The translations under genes and the position numbers were made by a program. The notes below the pieces were generated by a model. That model did not search any database and was not told the origin of the DNA. It worked only from the letters and a program-made list of their open reading frames with translations. This document shows, one piece after another, positions 1 through 12,000 of a stretch of 64,000 bases of DNA (positions are counted from its first letter, which is position 1; every line of letters begins with the position of its first letter). The stretch is from contig NC_087070.1 of NCBI RefSeq assembly GCF_963678635.1, positions 47,535,467 to 47,599,466 on the forward strand. The letters run 5' to 3'. Source of the DNA: Symsagittifera roscoffensis. Lineage: Eukaryota; Xenacoelomorpha; Acoela; Convolutidae.

Positions 1-1899
1 AGTTCAGACATATGCTTGTCCATGCAACATCACGCTTCATAAACAAATGACAAACAGAAACAATTTTTGTTCTTCAAAAAGCAGAGATGACCTTGAGCTC
101 AGAAGTCAGAAGAGCTATAAAAATCAAAAGAAAAGGAAAAAATTTATTTAGTTGAGACGTTTTCAAAATTTGTAGCGAATTTCAAGACAGGAGAAATTGC
201 AAGGACAAATATCGCGATCTAGATCAAAATCGTTTTCAATTTCTCTGAAATATGTATGTACACGCAATAGCAAACTTCATAGACAGATATCAGCCAAAAA
301 CCACTCAAGGACGAGATAATATAAGAAATTTTCAAAATTAGTCTTGATTTTTATCAAGCAAGACAATACAGATGTAAAAAATCACATGTTCGAAACCTGA
401 TTCAGTTATGGGTGTCTTCATTAGTTCAGACATATGCTTGTCCATGCAACATCACGTTTCATAAAAAAATGACAAACAAAAACAGTTTGTGTTCAGCAAA
501 AATTATCGAGAATTGTAAGCTGATTCGAAATTGAGATGAAATTCAACAGACAAAGGGAAGAAATTATTTTAGATTGAGACGTTTTCAATGTTTGTAGCGA
601 AATTCAAGCCATGAAAAATTGTAAAGACGAAAAAAAAACAATCTAGGTCGAAATCGTCGAGATCAGCCACAAAAAAACATCACAAGGACGAGATGAATTA
701 GGAAATTATGAAATTAAAGTAATGAAGTTCATCAAGCGAAGACAATACAGACATCAAAAATCATATGTTCGAAACCTGATTCAGTTATGGGTGTCTTCAT
801 TAGTTCAGACATATGCTTGTCCATGCAACATCACGCTTCATAAACAAATGACAAACAATAACAGTTTGTTTTCGCCAAAAATTATCGAGAAGTGTAAGCT
901 GATTCGAAAATGAGACTAAATTCAACAGACAAAGGGAAGAAATTAATTTAGATTGAGACGTTTTCAATTTAATAGCGAAATTCAAGCCAGGAAAAATTGT
1001 AAAGACGAAAAAAAAAACAATCTAGGTCGAAATCGTCGAGATCAGCCAAAAAAAAACATCACAAAGACGAGATGAATTAGGAAATTATGAAATTAAAGTA
1101 ATGAAGTTCATCAAGCGAAGACAATACAGACATCAAAAATCATGTTCGAAACCTGATTCAGTTATGGGTGCCTTCATTAGTTCAGACATGTGCTTATCCA
1201 TGCAACATCACGTTTCATAAACAAATGACAAACAAAAACAGTTTGTGTTCGTCAAAAATTATAGGGAACGTCAGCTGAATCAAAATTGAGATAAAATTCA
1301 ACGTACAAAGTGAACAATTTAATTTAGATTGAGACGTTTTCAATTTTGAAACGAAATTCAAGCCAGGAGAAATTGTGAATTAAGCATGTATACGCAATAA
1401 TAAACTTCATAGACAAAGATCAGCCAAAAACCACAGAAGGACGAGATAAACTTAGGAACTTTTAAAATTAGTCTTGAATTTCCTCAAGCGAAGACAATAC
1501 AGATATGAAGAATCATATGTTCGAAACCTGATTCAGTTATGGGTGTCTTCATTAGTTCAGACATATGCTTGTCCATGCAACATCACGCTTCATAAACAAA
1601 TGACAAACAGAAACAAATTTTTGTTCTTCAAAAAGCAGAGAGGACCCTGAGCTCAGAAGTCAAAAGAGCTATAAAAATCAACAGACAAAAGGAAAAAATT
1701 TATTTAGTTGAGACGTTTTCAAAATTTCTAGCGAATTTCAAGACAGGAGAAATTGGAAGGACAATTATAGCGATCTAGATCGAAATCGTTTTCAATTTCT
1801 CTGAAATATGCATGTACACGCAATAAAAAACTTCATAGACAGAGATCAGCCAAAAACCACTCAAGGACGAGATAATATAAGAAATTTTCAAAATTAGTC

Positions 1900-4800
1900 T
1901 TGAATTTTATCAAGCGAAGACAATACAGATATAAAAAACCACATGTTCGAAACCTGATTCAGTTATGGGTGTCTTCATTAGTTCAGACATATGCTTGTCC
2001 ATGCAACATCACGCTTCATAAACAAATGACAAAAAGAAAAAATTTTTGTTCTTCAAAAAGCAGAGAGGACCTTGAGCTCAGAAGTCAGAAGAGCTATAAA
2101 AATCAACAGACAAAGGGAAAAAATTTATTTAGTTGAGACGTTTTCAAAATTTGTAGCGAATTTCAAGACAGGAGAAATTGCAAGGACAATTATAGCGATC
2201 TAGATCGAAATCGTTTTCAATTTCTCTGAAATATGCATGTACACGCAATAAAAAACTTCATAGACAGAGATCAGCCAAAAACCACTCAAGGACGAGATAA
2301 TATAAGAAATTTTCAAAAGTAGTCTTGAATTTTATCAAGCGAAGACAATACAGATACAAAAAACCACATGTTCGAAACCTGATTCAGTTATGGCTGTCTT
2401 CATTAGTTCAGACATATGCTTGTCCATGCAACATCACGCTTCATAAACAAATGACAAACAGAAAAAATTTTTGTTCTTCAAAAAGCAGAGAGGTCCTTGA
2501 GCTCAGAAGTCAGAAGAGCTATACAAATCAACAGGCAAAGGGAAAAAATTTATTTAGTTGAGACGTTTTCAAAACTTGTAGCGAATTTCAAGACAGGAGA
2601 AATTGTAAGGACAAATATCGCGATCTAGATCGAAATCGTTTTCAATTTCTCTGAAATATGCATGTACACGCAATAAAAAAACTTCATAGACAGAGATCAG
2701 CCAAAAACCACTCAAGGACGAGATAATGTAAAAAATTTTCAAAATTAGTCTTGAATTTAATCAAGCGAAGACAAAACAGATATAAAAAACCACATGTTCG
2801 ATACCTGATTCAGTTATGGGTGTCTTCATTAGTTCAGACATATGCTTGTCCATGCAACGTCACGCTTCATAAACAAATGACAAAAAGAAAAAAGTTTTGT
2901 TCTTCAAAAAGCAGAGAGGACCTTGAGCTAGGTCAGAAGAGATATAAACATCAACAGACAAAGGGAAAAAAGTTATTTAGTTGAGACGTTTTCAAAATTT
3001 CTAGCGAATTCCAAGACGGGAGAAATTGTAAGGACAAATATAGCGATCTGGATCGAAATCGTTTCCGATAACTCAGGCATGCATGTACACGCAGTAACAA
3101 ACTTCATAGACAGATCAGCCAAAAACCACTCAAGGACGAAATAAAATAAGAAATTTCAAATTAGTATTGAATTTCATCAAGCGAAGACAATACCGATATG
3201 AAAATCACATGTTCGAAAACTGATTCAGTTATGGGTGTCTTCATTAGTTCAGACATATGCTTGTCCATGCAACATCACGCTTCATAAACAAATGACAAAC
3301 AGAAAAAATTTTTGTTCTTCAAAAAGCAGAGAGGACCTTGAGCTCAGAAGTCAGAAGAGCTATAAAAATCAACAGACAAAGGGAAAAAATTTATTTAGTT
3401 GAGACGTTTTCAAAATTTCTAGCGAATTTCAAGACAGGAGAAATTGTAAGGACAATTATAGCGATCTAGATCAAAATCGTTTCCAATTTCTCTGAATTAT
3501 GCATTTACACGCAATAAAAAACTTCATAGACAGAGATCAGCCAAAAACCACTCAAGGACGAGATAATATAAGAAATTTTCAAAATTAGTTTTGAATTTAA
3601 TCAAGCGAAGACAATACAGATATAAAAAACCACATGTTCGAAACCTGATTCAGTTATGGGTGTCTTCATTAGTTCAGACATATGCTTGTCCATGCAACAT
3701 CACGCTTCATAAACAAATGACAAACAGAAAAAATTTTTGTTCTTCAAAAAGCAGAGAGGACCTTGAGCTCAGAAGTCAGAAGAGCTATAAAAATCAACAG
3801 ACAAAGGGAAAAAATTTATTTAGTTGAGACGTTTTCAAAATTTCTAGCGAATTTCAAGACAGGAGAAATTGTAAGGACAATTATAGCGATCTAGATCAAA
3901 ATCGTTTCCAATTTCTCTGAATTATGCATTTACACGCAATAAAAAACTTCATAGACAGAGATCAGCCAAAAACCACTCAAGGACGAGATAATATAAGAAA
4001 TTTTCAAAATTAGTTTTGAATTTAATCAAGCGAAGACAATACAGATATAAAAAACCACATGTTCGAAACCTGATTCAGTTATGGGTGTCTTCATTAGTTC
4101 AGACATATGCTTGTCCATGCAACATCACGCTTCATAAACAAATGACAAACAGAAAAAATTTTTGTTCTTCAAAAAGCAGAGAGGTCCTTGAGCTCAGAAG
4201 TCAGAAGAGCTATAGAAATCAACAGGCAAAGGGAAAAAATTTATTTAGTTGAGACGTTTTCAAAACTTGTAGCGAATTTCAAGACAGGAGAAATTGTAAG
4301 GACAAATATCGCGATCTAGATCGAAATCGTTTTCAATTTCTCTGAAATATGCATGTACACGCAATAAAAAACTTCATAGACAGAGATCAGCCAAAAACCA
4401 CTCAAGGACGAGATAATATAAAAAATTTTCAAAATTAGTCTTGAACTTAATCAAGCGAAGACAAAACAGATATAAAAAACCACATGTTCGAAACCTGATT
4501 CAGTTATGGGTGTCTTCATTAAGTCAGACATATGCTTGTCCATGCAACATCACGCTTCATAAACAAATGACAAAAAGAAAAAAGTTTTGTTCTTCAAAAA
4601 GCAGAGAGGACCTTGAGCTAGGTCAGAAGAGATATAAACATCAACAGACAAAGGGAAAAAAGTTATTTAGTTGAGACGTTTTCAAAATTTCTAGCGAATT
4701 CCAAGACGGGAGAAATTGTAAGGACAAATATAGCGATCTGGATCGAAATCGTTTCGGATAACTCAGGCATGCATGTACACGCAGTACCAAACTTCATAGA

Positions 4801-7388
4801 CAGATCAGCCAAAAACCACTCAAGGACGAAATAAAATAAATTTCAAATTAGTATTGAATTTCATCAAGCGAAGACAATACCGATATGAAAATCACATGTT
4901 CGAAAACTGATTCAGTTATGGGTGTCTTCATTAGTTCAGACATATGCTTGTCCATGCAACATCACGCTTCATAAACAAATGACAAACAGAAAAAATTTTT
5001 GTTCTTCAAAAAGCAGAGAGGACCTTGAGCTCAGAAGTCAGAAGAGCTATAAAAATCAACAGACAAAGGGAAAAAATTTATTTAGTTGAGACGTTTTCAA
5101 AATTTCTAGCGAATTTGAAGACAGGAGAAATTGTAAGGACAATTATAGCGATCTAGATCGAAATCGTTTCCAATTTCTCTGAATTATGCATGTACACGCA
5201 ATAAAAAACTTCATAGACAGAGATCAGCCAAAAACCACTCAAGGACGAGATAATATAAGAAATTTTCAAAATTAGTTTTGAATTTAATCAAGCGAAGACA
5301 ATACAGATATAAAAAACCACATGTTCGAAACCTGATTCAGTTATGGGTATCTTCATTAGTTCAGACATATGCTTGTCCATGCAACATCACGCTTCATAAA
5401 CAAATGACAAACAGAAAAAATTTTTGTTCTTCAAAAAGCAGAGAGGACCTTGAGCTCAGAAGTCAGAAGAGCTATAAAAATCAACAGACAAAGGGAAAAA
5501 ATTTATTTAGTTGAGACGTTTTCAAAATTTGTAGCGAATTTCAAGACAGGAGAAATTGTAAGGACAATTATAGCGATCTAGATCGAAATCGTTTTCAATT
5601 TCTCTGAAATATGCATGTACACGCAATAAAAAACTTCATAGACAGAGATCAGCCAAAAACCACTCAAGGACGAGATAATATAAGAAATTTTCAAAATTAG
5701 TCTTGAATTTTATCAAGCGAAGACAATATAGATATAAAAAACCACATGTTCGAAACCTGATTCAGTTATGGGTGTCTTCATTAGTTCAGACATATGCTTG
5801 TCCATTCAACATCACGCTTCATAAACAAAACACAAACAGAAAAAATTTTTGTTCTTCAAAAAGCAGAGAGGACCTTGAGCTCAGAAGTCAGAAGAGCTAT
5901 AAAAATCAACAGACAAAGGGAAAAAATTTATTTAGTTGAGACGTTTTCAAAATTTGTAGCGAATTTCAAGACAGGAGAAATTGCAAGGACAATTATAGCT
6001 ATCTAGATCGAAATCGTTTTCAATTTCTCTGAAATATGCATGTACACGCAATAAAAAACTTCATAGACAGAGATCAGCCAAAAACCACTCAAGGACGAGA
6101 TAATATAAGAAATTTTCAAAAGTAGTCTTGAATTTTATCAAGCGAAGACAATACAGATACAAAAAACCACATGTTCGAAACCTGATTCAGTTATGGCTGT
6201 CTTCATTAGTTCAGACATATGCTTGTCCATGCAACATCACGCTTCATAAACAAATGACAAACAGAAAAAATTTTTGTTCTTCAAAAAGCAGAGAGGTCCT
6301 TGAGCTCAGAAGTCAGAAGAGCTATAGAAATCAACAGGCAAAGGGAAAAAATTTATTTAGTTGAGACGTTTTCAAAACTTGTAGCGAATTTCAAGACAGG
6401 AGAAATTGTAAGGACAAATATCGCGATCTAGATCGAAATCGTTTTCAATTTCTCTGAAATATGCATGTACACGCAATAAAAAACTTCATAGACAGAGATC
6501 AGCCAAAAACCACTCAAGGACGAGATAATATAAAAAATTTTCAAAATTAGTCTTGAACTTAATCAAGCGAAGACAAAACAGATATAAAAAACCACATGTT
6601 CGAAACCTGATTCAGTTATGGGTGTCTTCATTAGTTCAGACATATGCTTGTCCATGCAACATCACGCTTCATAAACAAATGACAAAAAGAAAAAAGTTTT
6701 GTTCTTCAAAAAGCCGAGAGGACATTGAGCTAGGTCAGAAGAGATATAAACATCAACAGACAAAGGGAAAAAAGTTATTTAGTTGAAACGTTTTCAAAAT
6801 TTCTAGCGAATTCCAAGACGGGAGAAATTGTAAGGACAAATATAGCAATCTGGATCGAAATCGTTTCCGATAACTCAGGCATGCATGTACACGCAGTAAC
6901 AAACTTCATAGACAGATCAGCCAAAAACCACTCAAGGACGAAATAAAATAAATTTCAAATTAGTATTGAATTTCATCAAGCGAAGACAATACCGATATGA
7001 AAATCACATGTTCGAAAACTGATTCAGTTATGGGTGTCTTCATTAGTTCAGACATATGCTTGTCCATGCAACATCACGCTTCATAAACAAATGACAAACA
7101 GAAAAAATTTTTGTTCTTCAAAAAGCAGAGAGGACCTTGAGCTCAGATGTCAGAAATGCTATAAAAATCAACAGACAAAGGGAAAAAATTTATTTACTTG
7201 AGACGTTTTCAAAATTTCTAGCGAATTTAAAGACAGGAGAAATTGTAAGGACAATTATAGCGATCTAGATCGAAATCGTTTCCAATTTCTCTGAAATATG
7301 CATGTACACGCAATAAAAAACTTCATAGACAGAGATCAGCCAAAAACCACTCAAGGACGAGATAATATAAGAAATTTTCAAAATTAGT
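1900..7388 (+). repeat. Higher-order repeat domain, four-monomer unit of about 1.69 kb
   Basis: Four distinguishable monomers repeat in order. A has the word CTCAGAAGTCAGAAGAGC, B the variant GAGGTCCTTGAGC, C the variant GAGCTAGGTCAGAAGAG, and D has GAAAATCACATG with a spacing of about 416-421 bp. Unit 1 is 1900-3590, unit 2 is 3591-5277 (1,687 bp). Unit 3 is 5278-7388 and holds five monomers because an A-type monomer is present twice (5278 and 5703). This is classic higher-order satellite organisation made by unequal exchange out of register. Confidence 0.9.
3634..3720 (+). repeat. Representative constant core of the satellite monomer
   Basis: This block of about 87 bp runs from ATGTTCGAAA to ATAAACAAATGA. 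It recurs with few changes in essentially every monomer, including the diverged ones near 53,460-53,550, while the sequence around it drifts. The main internal alternatives are AACCTG versus AAACTG, and TATGGG versus TATGGA. Conservation is at base level, third codon positions included, so it does not look like a coding constraint. What acts on it (binding site, RNA structure, recombination) is unknown. Confidence 0.85.
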
Positions 7389-9559
7389 TTTGAATTTAAT
7401 CAAGCGAAGACAATACAGATATAAAAAAGCACATGTTCGAAACCTGATTCAGTTATGGGTGTCTTCATTAGTTCAGACATATGCTTGTCCATGCAACATC
7501 ACGCTTCATAAACAAATGACAAACAGAAAAAAAAATTTGTTCTTCAAAAAGCAGAGAGGACCTTGAGCTCAGAAGTCAGAAGAGCTAAAAAAATCAACAG
7601 ACAAAGGGAAAAAATTTATTTAGTTGAGACGTTTTCAAAATTTGTAGCGAATTTCAAGACAGGAGAAATTGCAAGGACAAATATCGCGATCCAGAACGAA
7701 ATCGTTTTCAATTTCTCTGGAATATGCATGTACACGCAATAAAAAACATCATAGACAGAGATCAGCCAAAAACCACTCAACGACGAGATAATATAAGAAA
7801 ATTTCAAAATTAGTCTTGAATTTTATCAAGCGAAGACAATAAAGATATAAAAAAACCACATGTTCGAAACCTGATTCAGTTATGGGTGTCTTCATTAGTT
7901 CAGACATATGCTTGTCCATGCAACATCACGTTTCATAAGCAAAAGACAAACAAAAACAGTTTGTGTTCACCAAAAATTATCGAGAATTGTAAGCTGATTC
8001 GAAATTGAGATAAAACTCAACAGACAAAGGGAAGAAATTATTTTAGATTGAGACGTTTTCAATTTTTGTAGCAAAATTCAAGCCAGGAAAAATTGTAAAG
8101 ACGAAAAAAAAACAATCTAGGTCGAAATCGTCGAGATCAACCAAAGAAAAACATCACAAGGACGAGATGAATTAGGAAATTATCAAATTAAAGTATTGAA
8201 TTTCATCAAGCGAAGGCAATACAGATATCAAAAATCACATGTTCGAAAACTGATTCAGTTATGGGTGTATTCATTGGTTCAGACATATGCTTGTCCATGC
8301 AACATCACGCTTCATAAACAAATGACAAACAGAAAAAAATTTTTGTTCTTCAAAAAGCAGAGAGGACCTTGAGCTCAGAAGTCAGAAGAGCTAAAAAAAA
8401 TCAACAGACAAAGGGAAAAAATTTATTTAGTTGAGACGTTTTCAAAATTTGTAGCGAATTTCAAGACAGGAGAAATTGCAAGGACAAATATCGCGATCCA
8501 GAACGACATCGTTTTCAATTTCTCTGGAATATGCATGTACACGCAATAAAAAACTTCATAGACAGAGATCAGCCAAAAACCACTCAAGGACGAGATAATA
8601 TAAGAAAATTTCAAAATTAGTCTTGAATTTAATCAAGCGAAGACAATACAGATATAAAAAACCACATGTTCGAAACCTGATTCAGTTATGGGTGTCTTCA
8701 TTAGTTCAGACATATGCTTGTCCATGCAACATCACGCTTCATAAACAAATGACAAACAGAAAAAATTTTTGTTCTTCAAAAAGCAGAGAGGTCCTTGAGC
8801 TCAGAAGTCAGAAGAGCTATAGAAATCAACAGGCAAAGGGAAAAAATTTATTTAGTTGAGACGTTTTCAAAACTTGTAGCGAATTTCAAGACAGGAGAAA
8901 TTGTAAGGACAAATATCGCGATCTAGATCGAAATCGTTTTCAATTTCTCTGAAATATGCATGTACACGCAATAAAAAACTTCATAGACAGAGATCAGCCA
9001 AAAACCACTCAAGGACGAGATAATATAAGAAATTTTCAAAATTAGTTTTGAATTTAATCAAGCGAAGACAATACAGATATAAAAAACCACATGTTCGAAA
9101 CCTGATTCAGTTATGGGTGTCTTCATTAGTTCAGACATATGCTTGTCCATGCAACATCACGTTTCATAAGCAAAAGACAAACAAAAACAGTTTGTTTTCA
9201 CCAAAAATTATCGAGAATTGTAAGCTGATTCGAAATTGAGATAAAACTCAACAGACAAAGGGAAGAAATTATTTTAGATTGAGACGTTTTCAATTTTTGT
9301 AGCAAAGTTCAAGCCAGGAAAAATTGTAAAGACGAAAAAACAACAATCTAGGTCGAAATCGTCGAGATCAACCAAAGAAAAACATCACAAGGACGAGATG
9401 AATTAGGAAATTATCAAATTAAAGTATTGAATTTCATCAAGCGAAGGCAATACAGATATCAAAAATCACATGTTCGAAAACTGATTCAGTTATGGGTGTA
9501 TTCAATGGTTCAGACACGCTTGTCCATGCAACATCACGCTTCATAAACAAATGACAAAC

Positions 9560-12000
9560 AGAAACAGTTTTTGTTTTTCAAAAATCAGAGTGAAATTTGG
9601 GATAATTCATAGACTGATATAAAAATTAACTGATCAAAGGAGGAAAGTGAATTAGATTGTGAGGTTTTTAAATTTTCTGACAAATTTCCAACCAGGAAAA
9701 ACTGAGGACGAATAAAACGACCTAGGACGAAAGCATTTTCAACAATTCTGAAATAAGCATGTATACGCAACAACAAACTTCATAGACAAAGATCAGCCAA
9801 AAACCACAGAAGGAAGAGATAAATTTAGAACTTTTTAAAATTAGTCTTGAATTTCATCAAGCGAAGACAAAACAGATATGAAAAATCACATTATCGAAAC
9901 CTGATTCAGTTATGGGTGTCTTCATTAGTTCAGACATATGCTTGTCCATGCAACATCACGCTTCATAAACCAATGACAAACAGAAACAATTTTTGTTTTT
10001 CAAAAAGCAGAGAGGACCTTGAGCTCAGAAGTCAGAAGAGCTATAAAAGTCAACAGACAAAGGGGAAAAAAGTTATTCAGATGAGACGTTTTCAAAAATT
10101 CTGGCGAATTTCAAGACAGGAGAAATTGTAAGGACAAATATAGCGATCTAGATCGAAATCGTTTTCAATTTTTCTGAAATATGCATGTACACGCAATTAC
10201 AAACTTCAAGACAGAGATCAGCCAGAAACCACTCAAGGACGAGACAAAATAAGAAATTTTCAAAATTAGTCTTGAATTTCATCAATAGAAGACAATACAG
10301 ATATGAAAAATCATATGTTCGAAACCTGATTCAGTTATGGGTGTCTTCATTACTTCAGACATATGCTTGTCCATGCAACATCACGCTTCATAAACAAAGG
10401 AGGAATAAAAACAGTTTAAGTTCGCCAAAAAATATCGAGAATTGTAAGCTGATTCGAAAATGAGATAAAATTGAACAGACAAAGGGAAGAAATTAATTTA
10501 GATTGAGAAGTTTTCAATTTTTGTAGCGAAATTCGAGCATGGAAAAATTGTAAAGACGAAAAAGACACAATCTAGGTCGAAATCAGCTAAATAAAAACAT
10601 CACAAGGACGAGATGAATTAGGAATTTATGAAACTAAAGTAATGAATTTCATCAAGCGAAGACAATAAAGATATCAAAAACCACATGTTTGAAAACTGAT
10701 TCAGTTATGGGTGTCTTCATTAATTCAGACATCTGCTTGTCCATGCAACACCACGCTTCATAAACCAATGACAAACAGAAACAGTTTTTGTTCTTCAAAA
10801 ATCAGAGAGAAGTTTGGGCTAATTCAAAACTGATAAAAATTAACTGATCCAAGGAGGAGAGTGATTTAGATTGTGAGGTTTTTAATTTTTCTGGCAAATT
10901 TCAAGCCAGGAAAAACTGCGAGGACAAACATAATGATCTAGATCCAAATCGTTTTCAAAAACTCGGGCATGCATGTACACGCAATAACAGACTTCATAGA
11001 CAGATCAGTCAAAAACATCACAAGGACGATATAAATTAAGAAATTTTCAAAATAAGTATTGAATTTCATCAAGCGAAGACAATACCGATATGAAAATCAA
11101 ATGTTCGAAAACTGATTCAGTTATGGATGTCTTCATTAGTTCAGACATATGCTTGTCCATGCAACATCACGCTTCATAAACAAATGACAAACAGAAACAG
11201 TTTGTGTTCGACAAAAAAATATAAATTGTAAGCTGATTCGAAATTGATATAAAATTCAACAAACAAAGGGAAGAAATTAAATTAGATTGAAATGTTTTCA
11301 ATTTTGGTAGCAAAATCAAGCTAGGAAAAATTGTAAAGACGAAAAAAAAACAATCTAGGTCGAAAGCGTCGAGATCAGCCAAAAAAAACATCACAAGGAC
11401 GAGGTGAATTAGGAAATTATCAAATTAAAGTATTGAATTTCATCAAGCGAAGACAAAAGAGATATAAAAAATCACATAATCGAAAACTGATTCAGTTATG
11501 GGTGTCTTCATTAGTTCAGACATATGCTTGTCCATGCAACATCACGCTTCATAGACCAATAACAAACGGAAACAGTTTTTGTTCTTCAAAAATCAGAGAG
11601 AAATTTCGGCTAATTCAAAACTGATAAAAATTAACTGATCCAAGGAGGAGAGTGATTTAGATTGTGAGATTTTTAATTTTTCTGGCTAATTTCAAGCCAG
11701 GAAAAACTGCGAGGACAAACATAATGATCTAGATCCAAATCGTTTTCAAAAACTCAGGCATGCATGTACACGCAATAACAGACTTCATAGACAGATCAGT
11801 CAAAAACAACGCAAGAACGATATAAATTAAGAAAATTTCATAATTAGTATTGAACTTCATCAAGCAAAGACAATACCGATATGAAAATCAAATGTTCCAA
11901 AACTGATTCAGTTATGGATGTCTTCATTAGTTCAGACATATACTTGTCCATGCAAAATCACGCTTCATAAACAAATGACAAACAAAAACAGTTTGTGTTT
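9560..12000 (+). repeat. Zone with subfamily III monomers (left block)
   Basis: Monomers near 9,560, 10,790 and 11,560 carry a different module after the core. It is marked by AATCAGAGAGAAATTT or close variants, then AACTGATC and a GAGG/GAGA TTTTTAA stretch, followed by ACTCAGGCATGCATGTACAC or a related word. The same module appears again only in the diverged right part of the array. Monomers of subfamilies I and II are interspersed. Confidence 0.75.

Noticed and set aside
3634-3720. Hammerhead ribozyme in the satellite core
   Set aside because: Several animal satellites carry one, but I found no CTGANGA followed by GAAA with the needed stems on either strand.
3634-3720. CENP-B box, 5S, U2, U6 or spliced-leader RNA in the core
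   Set aside because: None of the defining words of these are present. The core matches nothing I know.
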